The notes beneath the pieces are model-generated. The model ran no database searches, was not told where the DNA came from, and saw only the letters and a list, made by a program, of their open reading frames with translations. Positions 1-5,984 of a DNA stretch of 6,956 nt are shown piece after piece. The stretch is from Myxococcales bacterium (lineage in GTDB: Bacteria; Desulfobacterota_B; Binatia; UBA1149; SPBQ01). A program made the position numbers and the translations under genes. The stretch spans positions 1 to 6,956 of the forward strand of contig SPBQ01000121.1 in NCBI GenBank assembly GCA_004525875.1, written 5' to 3'. Within the stretch, counting starts at the first letter, position 1, and every line of letters begins with the position of its first letter.

Positions 1-1436
1 CGGACGCGAGCGACCCCGACGTCCACCCGGTCAGCCCGACCGTGGAGATCACGTCGATCATGTGCAACATGCCGACGACGACGCTGGGCGCTGGCAGCAC
101 GTCTACGTCTACCACGACCACGAGCTCAAGCAGCTCCACGACTACGAGCACTACCAGCACTACCAGCACCACCAGCACCACCAGCACTACCAGCTCCACC
201 AGCACGACCAGCACTACCAGCTCCACCAGCACGACCAGCACTACCAGCTCCACCAGCACGACCAGCTCCACTAGCACGACGATGGCCCCGTCGACCTGCG
301 GGGACGGCATCTGCGACGGCGACGAGACCGACTCGAGCTGTGCGGTCGACTGTGGATGTACGGCGATCGCGGAAGAGGGCGGCTCCTGCGTCGAGGAGGA
401 GGCCCCGGGCCACTGCTTCTGCAGTCCGGATTGCCTCGAGGGAGGGGATTGCTGCGCCGACGCCTGCGACGTCTGCGGCGTGTGCGATATGCCGGACGCG
501 TGCGCCACCGACGCCGACTGCGACGACGGCAACGCCTGCACGGTCGACTCCTGCGCCGGGCAACCGAAGCAGTGCTCGAACGACGCGTCGGCTGCGACCG
601 GCGCCCCTTGTGACGACGACGACGATTGCACCGCAGATGACGTCTGCGACGGCGCGGGCAACTGCGTGGGCGAACCCGTCGGAGGGTTGATGGAAGTGAT
701 CGACTTCGAGGGCCTCATCGGCGGCGAGGTGGTCTCGTCCGTCGACGCCGTCTCGGGACTCGGTCCGATTCATGTGTTCGGCACCAACTCCAACTTCGAC
801 GAAGGCACCAACGCCGCGCTCGCGTTCGACTCCGCCTGCATCGGCGGCTGCACGGGCGCGGACACAGATCTCGGCACGCCGAACGAGGACTTCGGCGGCC
901 CGGGCATCGGCGAGGGAGGTGAGGCCGGTTCTTCGTTCCGGAATTCGTTGCCTCAGGGGAAAATCGCGATCATCGCCGAGAACCTGGTCGATGATGACGG
1001 CGACGGGCTCGTCGACGATCCCGATGACCAGGGCGGCGGCGCCGTCAGACTGACGTTCGATTTCTCGACGATCGGCCCGGTATCCGTCCACGAGATCACC
1101 GTGATCGACGTCGAGACGACGGAAATGATGCCACTCGTCGAGATGTTCGACGGAGAAGGGAACCTGGTCCAGTCTCAGACGCTGCCCGCGACAGGCAACA
1201 ACGGCGTCGCATCGCGCGCGTTCGAAGTGGTCGGAGGCGTCGTGACGTTGACCATAACTGCGCGTGGATCGGTCGGCGTCGATGACATCGGCTTCGAGAC
1301 CGAGGAGTGCCTGTCGCCGACGACGACCACGTCGACGACCAGCATCTCGATGCTGGGCCCCACCAGCTCGACGACGAGCACCAGCCTCCCGCAGCCCGTG
1401 GCGGAGAAGCTCCAGGCGGAGGCTCTCGCGTACTAA
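1..1436 (+). CDS. Modular secreted-type protein with Ser/Thr linker and cysteine-rich modules (5' partial)
   Basis: The reading frame is open from the left window edge (first full codon at 3), so the true start lies outside; the first possible in-window start is GTG at 42, used for the numbering here. Visible in order: a Thr/Ser-only linker (about 19-80); a CGDGIC...C...DCGC module (86-106); a somatomedin-B-like cysteine cluster (C116, C125, C127, C131, C137, C138, C142, C145) with CxC and DCCxD; two CDDGNACTxDxC-type repeats resembling the Dictyostelium CTDC repeat (154-208); and a beta-rich domain (about 216-423) containing an acidic DDDGDGLVDD segment like a calcium-binding loop. A second short Ser/Thr tail ends at AEALAY. 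No LPXTG motif, membrane anchor or beta-barrel is present at the C-terminus. The cysteine density suggests disulphides and an extracellular location. The binding partner is unknown. The stop lies 8 bp from the convergent kinase gene. Confidence 0.85.
   Translation, partial: DASDPDVHPVSPTVEITSIMCNMPTTTLGAGSTSTSTTTTSSSSSTTTSTTSTTSTTSTTSTTSSTSTTSTTSSTSTTSTTSSTSTTSSTSTTMAPSTCGDGICDGDETDSSCAVDCGCTAIAEEGGSCVEEEAPGHCFCSPDCLEGGDCCADACDVCGVCDMPDACATDADCDDGNACTVDSCAGQPKQCSNDASAATGAPCDDDDDCTADDVCDGAGNCVGEPVGGLMEVIDFEGLIGGEVVSSVDAVSGLGPIHVFGTNSNFDEGTNAALAFDSACIGGCTGADTDLGTPNEDFGGPGIGEGGEAGSSFRNSLPQGKIAIIAENLVDDDGDGLVDDPDDQGGGAVRLTFDFSTIGPVSVHEITVIDVETTEMMPLVEMFDGEGNLVQSQTLPATGNNGVASRAFEVVGGVVTLTITARGSVGVDDIGFETEECLSPTTTTSTTSISMLGPTSSTTSTSLPQPVAEKLQAEALAY
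145..279 (+). repeat. 9-bp/27-bp coding minisatellite (Ser/Thr linker)
   Basis: This is fifteen tandem nonamers of the form CCAGCWCNA, the first with one mismatch. From 181 the nonamers form a higher-order 27-bp unit (CCAGCACTA, then CCAGCTCCA, then CCAGCACGA) repeated three times without mismatch at 181-207, 208-234 and 235-261, followed by an 18-bp partial copy (262-279) that lacks the first nonamer. Every unit is a multiple of three, so gain or loss of copies keeps the frame and only changes the length of the Ser/Thr linker. The exact identity of the 27-mers points to recent duplication. Confidence 0.9.
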
Positions 1437-1444
1437 GGGAACGC

Positions 1445-2788
1445 CTAGGCGGCGCGCGGCAAGTGCTCGCGGAATAGCGCTGGCGTGTCGATGCGAGCGC
1501 CAAGGCGGCGACAGAGCAGGAACGTGCCGCCCAGCTTGCGGTGGATGAAGATCGCCTGGGGCGGCGGCGGCCGCAGCAGGCCGAGCTCGAACGCGAGATC
1601 CAGCGCCGCATCGCGGGCGCGTGCCGCGAGGTCGCTCTGGCCGTAATCGTAGGAGCCCCGCGCGCGTAGCGGCTCGCAGCACAAGATCACGAGGTCGGTC
1701 AGGGCCGACACACGGTCCTCACGTTCATCCTCGCGAATGAGGCCGAAGTCGATCGCGACTTCGCGAATCGTCTCGCGGTCGTTCTCCACGACGGCGATCG
1801 ACAGGCGTGCATATCCGTCGGACAGCTGCGGTTGTAACTCGATGGCGGAGCCGAAATCGAGGAGGATCAGAGTGCCGTTCTCGGGCGAGAACAGATAGTT
1901 CGCGAAGTTCGGGTCCGACTGCATGAAGCCGAACTCGAATAGCTCGCGGAAAACCAGCCGCTGCATGGCCGTCCCGACTCTGTCGCGGATCTTGCGCGAG
2001 TACTGGCTCTCCCAGAGTTCCTGCAATGGTCGACCCTCGAGGTAGTCCATGGCCAGAATGCGTTTCGTCGTGAGATCCTCGTGGACACGCGGCACGCGGA
2101 ACATCGGGTCGTCAGCGAGCAGCGCCGCGTAACGAGACAGCGACCGAGCCTCGGCCAGATAGTCGGTTTCGCGACGAAGCTGCCGCTTGACCTCGCGGAC
2201 CATCGGATCAATCTTCACGCTACTAGGAAGGATCCGAGTCATTTTGAGCAGTGTCGCGAGGTTGTCGACATCGCTGCCGATGCTGCGGGCGACGCCGGGA
2301 TACTGGATCTTCAGCGCCAGCTCGCGCCCGTCGCGCGTGACGGCGCGATGCACCTGGCCGATCGACGCCGCCGCGACCGGCACCTCGCCGAAGTGGCTGA
2401 ACTGCTTCTCCCAGCCGTGCCCGTACTCGCGGCCGAGGACACGGTGAAGCTGGGCCGGCGGCATCATGTCGCTGTCGGATCGCAGACTGGTCAGCGCGTC
2501 GGCAAACTCGGCCGGCACGGACACGTCGCCCTCGAGCGAGATCAGCTGCCCCAGCTTCATGGCCGCCCCTCGCATCCGCGACAGGTTCTTGGCGAGCTGA
2601 CGGGCGTTGCGTTCGGTGAGCAGGAGCTTGGCGGGCGTGATTTTCTCACCGCCGTTGATGAGACGGCGTGCGCCCTCGGCAACCGCACCGGCGGCCAGGC
2701 CGCCGGCCATCACGCCGAGCCGCGCGAGCCTCTCGACGCGCCCGGAGGGCACACGCGAGCTCCGGTTGGCGCCTCGAGTCTCGGCCAT
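1445..2788 (-). CDS. ABC1/UbiB-family atypical kinase, COQ8/ADCK3-like
   Basis: Predicted product is 447 residues. Family hallmarks are all visible: the KxGQ motif (K78-Q81, in RMRGAAMKLGQ), the alanine-rich loop AAAS (139-142) in place of a Gly-rich loop, the nucleotide-binding lysine in ALKIQYPG (K160), the ExD motif (E207, D209), the catalytic loop SDPNFAN (D292, N297) and DFG (311-313). FMQSDPN and the C-terminal HRKLGGTFLLC resemble mitochondrial COQ8/ADCK3 (MQTDPNWSN, HRKMGGSF) more than E. coli UbiB, whose loop is HADMHPGN. Family members are ATPases or kinases supporting ubiquinone or other prenyl-lipid metabolism; the role here is inferred. ATG at 2788 was chosen because alignment-like sequence starts there; a TTG at 2824 would add 12 unlikely residues. 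No clear Shine-Dalgarno precedes either. No ubi gene is nearby. It is convergent with the secreted-protein gene and divergent from the oxidoreductase. Confidence 0.93.
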   Translation of the reverse strand: MAETRGANRSSRVPSGRVERLARLGVMAGGLAAGAVAEGARRLINGGEKITPAKLLLTERNARQLAKNLSRMRGAAMKLGQLISLEGDVSVPAEFADALTSLRSDSDMMPPAQLHRVLGREYGHGWEKQFSHFGEVPVAAASIGQVHRAVTRDGRELALKIQYPGVARSIGSDVDNLATLLKMTRILPSSVKIDPMVREVKRQLRRETDYLAEARSLSRYAALLADDPMFRVPRVHEDLTTKRILAMDYLEGRPLQELWESQYSRKIRDRVGTAMQRLVFRELFEFGFMQSDPNFANYLFSPENGTLILLDFGSAIELQPQLSDGYARLSIAVVENDRETIREVAIDFGLIREDEREDRVSALTDLVILCCEPLRARGSYDYGQSDLAARARDAALDLAFELGLLRPPPPQAIFIHRKLGGTFLLCRRLGARIDTPALFREHLPRAA

Positions 2789-2809
2789 CGGTGCACCGTA
2801 GCCCGGGCT
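2789..2809 (-). promoter_or_regulatory. Two adjacent 10-bp palindromes abutting the kinase start
   Basis: CGGTGCACCG (2789-2798) and AGCCCGGGCT (2800-2809) are each perfect palindromes, side by side and immediately upstream of the chosen ATG at 2788. They sit where a Shine-Dalgarno would be expected, and none is seen. They could be an operator or a translation-limiting leader structure. Short GC palindromes also arise by chance in such DNA, so this is weak. Confidence 0.25.
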
Positions 2810-2866
2810 GCCGGCACGCACCAACCGAAAGCGGACAGAGCGACGCGCATCGCTGGACTCGCTCCG

Positions 2867-2895
2867 TTGCCTGGAATCTCACGCGCGGCGATACT
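2867..2895 (+). promoter_or_regulatory. Candidate sigma70 promoter for the F420-type oxidoreductase
   Basis: TTGCCT (2867-2872, 4 of 6 to consensus) and GATACT (2890-2895, 4 of 6) are separated by 17 bp, the optimal spacing. Transcription would start near 2902, leaving a leader of about 27 nt with GGAGGA in it. The site lies in the 140-bp divergent spacer. It was found by eye only. Confidence 0.4.
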
Positions 2896-2928
2896 CCGCA
2901 CGATCGCCGGCACCGGAGGATTCGAACG

Positions 2929-3801
2929 ATGAACATAGGCCGACTGGGAGTCTTTTACTTCTGCGACTCGCTACCCGCCGGCGAGCTGGCCGAGACGGCT
3001 CAGCGAATCGAAGCGCTCGGCTACGGCACGCTGTGGACTCCGGAAGCGGCCGGTCGCGAAGCGATGGCCGCGGCGGGCTGGCTGCTGGCGTCGACCACGA
3101 AGCTCAATGTCGCCACGGGCATCGCGAACATCTACGCACGCGACCCGATGAGCATGGCCGCGGCAGCGAAGCCTCTCGCCGAGCAGTCCGGTGGCCGGTT
3201 CATCTGCGGAATCGGCGTATCCCACAAGCCGATGGTCGAGGGGCTGCGCGGCCACACCTACGACAAGCCGCTCACGTTCATGCGCCGATACCTCGAGGCG
3301 ATGGCGGCGGCGCCGTTCTTGGCGCCCGCTCCCGTCGAGGAGCCGCCGGTTGTCATCGGCGCCCTGCACCCGAAAATGCTGGCGCTGGCCGGCGAGAAGA
3401 CGCGTGGCGCCCACCCCTACCTGATGCCACCCGAACATACGGCGTTCGCACGCGAGATTCTCGGCAGCGGCTCGTGGTTGTGCCCGGAGCAGAAGGTCCT
3501 ACTCGAGACCGACGCGACAAAAGCGCGTACGATCGGGCGCGGGGCCCTCGCGTTGTACCTGGAACTGCCCAACTACCGTCGTGCGCTCAAGCGCTTCGGG
3601 CTCGAAGATTCCGACTTTGAAGACGGGGGCAGCGACCGGCTCGTCGATCTCTGCATCGCGTGGGGCGACGAGAAGGCCGTCTCGGAACGGGTGAACGCGC
3701 ATCTCGACGCCGGCGCGAACCATGTCTGCGTCCAGCCGCTCAACCCGGACGGACTGCCGCAGCCGAACTGGCGCGTGCTGGAGGCCCTAGCGCCGGGCTG
3801 A
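2929..3801 (+). CDS. Luciferase-like F420-dependent oxidoreductase, MSMEG_4141 family
   Basis: Predicted product is 290 residues, a single luciferase-like-monooxygenase TIM barrel of normal length for this family. The sequence carries the pattern I associate with the 'probable F420-dependent oxidoreductase, MSMEG_4141 family' (TIGR03620): N-terminal RLGVFYF, GYGTLWTPEAAGREA (31-45), VATGIANIYARDP (61-73), GRFICGIGVSHKPMVEGLRG (89-108), GAHPYLMPPEHT (160-171), LELPNYRRAL (211-220), GGSDRLVDLCIAWGD (233-247) and the closing DAGANHVCVQPL (260-271). Family members are assumed to move hydride between coenzyme F420 and an organic substrate in the cytoplasm; the substrate is unknown, and FMN use cannot be excluded. 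The start is set by a strong GGAGGA at 2915-2920, 8 nt before ATG; the frame is open upstream to 2668, but that part is Arg-rich antisense to the kinase. The transpeptidase follows after 58 bp. Confidence 0.92.
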   Translation: MNIGRLGVFYFCDSLPAGELAETAQRIEALGYGTLWTPEAAGREAMAAAGWLLASTTKLNVATGIANIYARDPMSMAAAAKPLAEQSGGRFICGIGVSHKPMVEGLRGHTYDKPLTFMRRYLEAMAAAPFLAPAPVEEPPVVIGALHPKMLALAGEKTRGAHPYLMPPEHTAFAREILGSGSWLCPEQKVLLETDATKARTIGRGALALYLELPNYRRALKRFGLEDSDFEDGGSDRLVDLCIAWGDEKAVSERVNAHLDAGANHVCVQPLNPDGLPQPNWRVLEALAPG

Positions 3802-3825
3802 TCTCGATCGGTCCGGTCACGTCTA

Positions 3826-3853
3826 TTGACATCTTCGCCGCGGACCGAAGAAT
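3826..3853 (+). promoter_or_regulatory. Candidate promoter of the L,D-transpeptidase gene (leaderless geometry)
   Basis: A perfect -35 box TTGACA (3826-3831) is followed after 16 bp by AAGAAT (3848-3853, 4 of 6 to TATAAT). The expected start of transcription, about 7 nt downstream, falls on the A of the ATG at 3860. No well-spaced Shine-Dalgarno is present, only AAGGA overlapping the ATG and GAAGA at 3847-3851. Together this fits a leaderless transcript, but it could also be a minor promoter inside a transcript read through from the oxidoreductase gene. Confidence 0.4.
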
Positions 3854-3859
3854 CGAAGG

Positions 3860-5530
3860 ATGCTCCGTCTCCAGGCATTCCACGCTGCAGCGCTCTCGCT
3901 CGTGGTTTTGCACTTGGCCCACACTCACGCGAACGCCGGTCAGGCCGACGTCATCGAGCCGGTCAGCATGGAGATCGCGCGCCGCCTCGCGGTGCCGGGT
4001 GAAGCCGGACCGATGGTCGCCGACCATGAGCTGAGAGCCTTCGAGCTCGTGCGGCGCTTCTACGACGAGCGCACGTTCGCACCAGCGTGGACGGATCCTA
4101 ACGGACCGCGCCCCTACGTGATGCAGCTCGTGGAGACGGTGCGCGCGTCGGGTCGTGAAGGCCTCGACCCCGCCGACTACCACGCGACGACACTGACGCA
4201 GCTGCTGTCCGACCTCGGCAAGGGCGCGTCGCCGGGCGGCGAAGCCACCGCGGCCGAGCGCGCAGCGATCGAGCTGCTCGCGACCGATGCCTACTTCACC
4301 TACGCCGCCCACGCGCTGGTCGGGCGGCACGACGACGGCCTGCACCAGAACGAGCTCGCCGCCGAGGGACTCGAGGATCCCGTTGCCTACCTGGAGTCCG
4401 CCGTGCGTAGCCACGGAGTGTTCGCCAGCCTCACCAAGCTGTTGCCACGCACACAGGCCTACCGGCAGCTGGCGCAAGCGCTGGCCGTATATCGGCGCGT
4501 CGATAGCGAGCAGAGCTGGCTGGAGGTCCCGCCGGGCCGATCCATGCAGCTCGGCAATCGCGACGTCCGCGTCCCAATCCTGCGCGCCCGGCTGGCGGCC
4601 GAGCCGGGCGCGGCCCGCGCAGACGAGGAATCCAATTTTCCGCAGTGGTTCGATGGTCAACTCGACCTTGCGGTGCGCGACTTCCAGCGCCGCCACGGGC
4701 TCGAGGCCGACGGTGTCGTCGGTCCCGGGACACTCGCCGCGCTGAACACGAGCGCCGCGCGCCGCGCTCAGCAGATCGCGCTGAACATGGAACGGTGGCG
4801 TCGGCTGGCACGCGATCTCGGCGAGCGCCACATCTTCGTGAACATCGCGGGAGCCGAGCTCGACCTTGTTTCAGACGGCGTCGCCGATATCCACATGCGC
4901 GTCGTCGTGGGATCGGTCCGGTGGCAGACGCCGATCCTCAGCAGCGAGATTACCCATTTTGTCGTCAATCCGTTCTGGAACGTCCCGCGCTCGATCGCTG
5001 TCCGCACGATTCTCCCGAACATCCAGACCGACGAGGAGTATCTGAGCTCGAAGGGCTTCCGCGTCTACGAGTTGGAGATCCCGTCCGACGAGCTCGACAT
5101 GGAGACGATCGCCTGGGAGGAGCTCGGGCCGGGCCACTTCCCCTACCGTCTACGCCAGGACCCGGGCCCCGAGAACGCACTGGGCCGCATGAAGTTTGTC
5201 TTCCCGAATCGCTTCGACGTCTACCTGCACGACACGCCGGTGCAGGGCGCCTTCGTCGATAGTGTGCGCACGCGCAGCCACGGCTGCGTCCGCGTGGAGA
5301 AGCCGCTCGATCTCGCTCAGTGGTTGATCAGTGGAGCGGAGGGATGGTCGCGCACGCGGCTGTTACAGGCGATTGCGAGCAGCGATCGGTCCACCGTGCA
5401 TCTGGACGCCAGTGTCCCCGTCCACCTCGCCTATCTCACCGCGTGGATCGACGATACCTGCGCCGTGCATTTCCGGCGCGACTTCTACGGGCGCGACCGG
5501 CGTCTGGCCCGCACGCTGTCGGCCATCTGA
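3860..5530 (+). CDS. Secreted YcbB/LdtD-like L,D-transpeptidase
   Basis: Predicted product is 556 residues, close to E. coli YcbB (615). A signal peptide (1-26) has a hydrophobic stretch ALSLVVLHLA and an ANA cleavage site before GQAD. Next come a YcbB-type scaffold region (about 58-220, with FYDERTFAPAW and GLDPADYH), a peptidoglycan-binding domain (about 262-297, AVRDFQRRHGLEADGVVGPG) and a YkuD catalytic domain (about 323-492). The catalytic signature is complete: H457 in YLHDTP and SHGCVRVE with H474 and nucleophile C476. NPFWNVPRSIA (370-380) and the insert that follows match the substrate-capping part of YcbB. The enzyme should form 3-3 cross-links between peptidoglycan stems in the periplasm, or attach proteins or exchange amino acids on them. 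The start is supported by the signal peptide. It follows the oxidoreductase by 58 bp with its own candidate promoter, so co-transcription is unproven. Confidence 0.94.
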   Translation: MLRLQAFHAAALSLVVLHLAHTHANAGQADVIEPVSMEIARRLAVPGEAGPMVADHELRAFELVRRFYDERTFAPAWTDPNGPRPYVMQLVETVRASGREGLDPADYHATTLTQLLSDLGKGASPGGEATAAERAAIELLATDAYFTYAAHALVGRHDDGLHQNELAAEGLEDPVAYLESAVRSHGVFASLTKLLPRTQAYRQLAQALAVYRRVDSEQSWLEVPPGRSMQLGNRDVRVPILRARLAAEPGAARADEESNFPQWFDGQLDLAVRDFQRRHGLEADGVVGPGTLAALNTSAARRAQQIALNMERWRRLARDLGERHIFVNIAGAELDLVSDGVADIHMRVVVGSVRWQTPILSSEITHFVVNPFWNVPRSIAVRTILPNIQTDEEYLSSKGFRVYELEIPSDELDMETIAWEELGPGHFPYRLRQDPGPENALGRMKFVFPNRFDVYLHDTPVQGAFVDSVRTRSHGCVRVEKPLDLAQWLISGAEGWSRTRLLQAIASSDRSTVHLDASVPVHLAYLTAWIDDTCAVHFRRDFYGRDRRLARTLSAI

Positions 5531-5538
5531 ACGCTCGG

Positions 5539-5691
5539 TCAGGAGCCGCCCAGCGAGAACAGCGACGCTATGTCGTCGTCCACGTTGGTGTCGGGAAGAT
5601 CCGACGCGGCGTGTATGAACCCCATGGCCCCGGCCAGCGTGACGACGGCGCTGACGAGCACCGCTACCGTTGCGAATGTGTTGATATCCAC
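5539..5691 (-). CDS. Possible 50-residue single-pass membrane protein
   Basis: From GTG 5691 the frame encodes a short polar start (MDINTF), one hydrophobic helix (about 6-29, ATVAVLVSAVVTLAGAMGFI) and an acidic tail with DTNVDDD ending LFSLGGS. A good Shine-Dalgarno, GAGGG (complement of 5700-5704), sits 8 nt before the GTG. Codons in this part are GC-ending like the neighbouring genes. The frame stays open upstream to a TTG at 5859 (106 residues), but the extra part uses unlike codons (tta, ttg, act, tgt, tct, aga) and overlaps palindromes, so I prefer the short form. I recognise no family. Its stop is 8 bp from the convergent transpeptidase stop. It may be an envelope microprotein; it could also be a chance frame. 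Confidence 0.45.
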   Translation of the reverse strand: MDINTFATVAVLVSAVVTLAGAMGFIHAASDLPDTNVDDDIASLFSLGGS

Positions 5692-5736
5692 CTTTTTCGC
5701 CCTCGCACCTTCCGAAGGCCGTCGCGCCGGCCTGCG

Positions 5737-5777
5737 CCCGAATCTCCTCGACAAAGATTCGGGGCGGCGTACGCCGC
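5737..5777. repeat. Inverted repeat followed directly by a 14-bp palindrome
   Basis: CCCGAATCT (5737-5745) and AGATTCGGG (5755-5763) form a perfect 9-bp stem with a 9-nt loop. The next base starts GCGGCGTACGCCGC (5764-5777), a perfect 14-bp palindrome. Both lie upstream of the small membrane ORF on the - strand, where an operator or leader structure could sit. If the longer 106-residue form of that ORF is real, they would be inside coding sequence. No T-run follows on either strand, so a classic terminator is unlikely. Confidence 0.6.
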
Positions 5778-5879
5778 AAAGCTCGCGCAAACACTCCGGT
5801 AAAGTGTCGACGTCGAAGCTAAGCTCCACAGCGCCTAGTTGTCTAGGTAGTTTCTGCAACCGGGGCCCGGCAAGCCGCC

Positions 5880-5984
5880 GGAGGCGGCGTTATGCGGTGT
5901 AACGGGTAGCTCGCAGGCCGCGAGCTACCCCCCCGGGAGGCGCCGTTATGCGGCTAACGGGTAATGTCGCAGGGCGAGCTACTC
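5880..5984. repeat. Two 56-bp-spaced tandem repeats carrying a hairpin
   Basis: Copy 1 begins at 5880 and copy 2 at 5936. Both start GGAGGCG(G/C)CGTTATGCGG, continue with TAACGGGTA and end in an inverted repeat. In copy 1 the hairpin is perfect: GGGTAGCTCGC (5904-5914), loop AGGCC, GCGAGCTACCC (5920-5930). In copy 2 it is degenerate (5959-5970 against 5974-5984), and its right arm contains the TAG stop (5979-5981) of the - strand beta-roll gene. The unit could be a REP-like element, a structured 3' end or a Rho-type stop region. There is no U-tract for an intrinsic terminator in either direction. Confidence 0.75.

Noticed and set aside
145..279. CRISPR array
   Set aside because: The repeats are contiguous 9/27-bp units with no unique spacers, and they lie in a coding frame.
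126..1682. Long open frame (518 codons) on the - strand opposite the secreted-type protein
   Set aside because: It is Arg/Ala/Gly-rich, overlaps both the Ser/Thr minisatellite and the kinase gene, and has no domain pattern. It is an antisense shadow of GC-rich codons.
2668..2928. N-terminal extension of the oxidoreductase frame
   Set aside because: The extra 87 residues are Arg/Pro-rich, lie antisense to the start of the kinase gene, and precede a strong GGAGGA at the ATG of 2929.
3740..4831. 363-codon open frame on the - strand across the transpeptidase
   Set aside because: It covers the start and middle of a clearly recognisable L,D-transpeptidase and shows no family features.
5570..5902. 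110-codon + strand open frame in the spacer after the transpeptidase
   Set aside because: It is Ser/Arg-rich, has no Shine-Dalgarno or domain, and runs through the palindromes and the antisense of the better-supported small membrane ORF.
5904..5930. Rho-independent terminator
   Set aside because: The stem is strong, but it is followed by CCCCGGG on the + strand and GTTACACC on the - strand, with no T-run.
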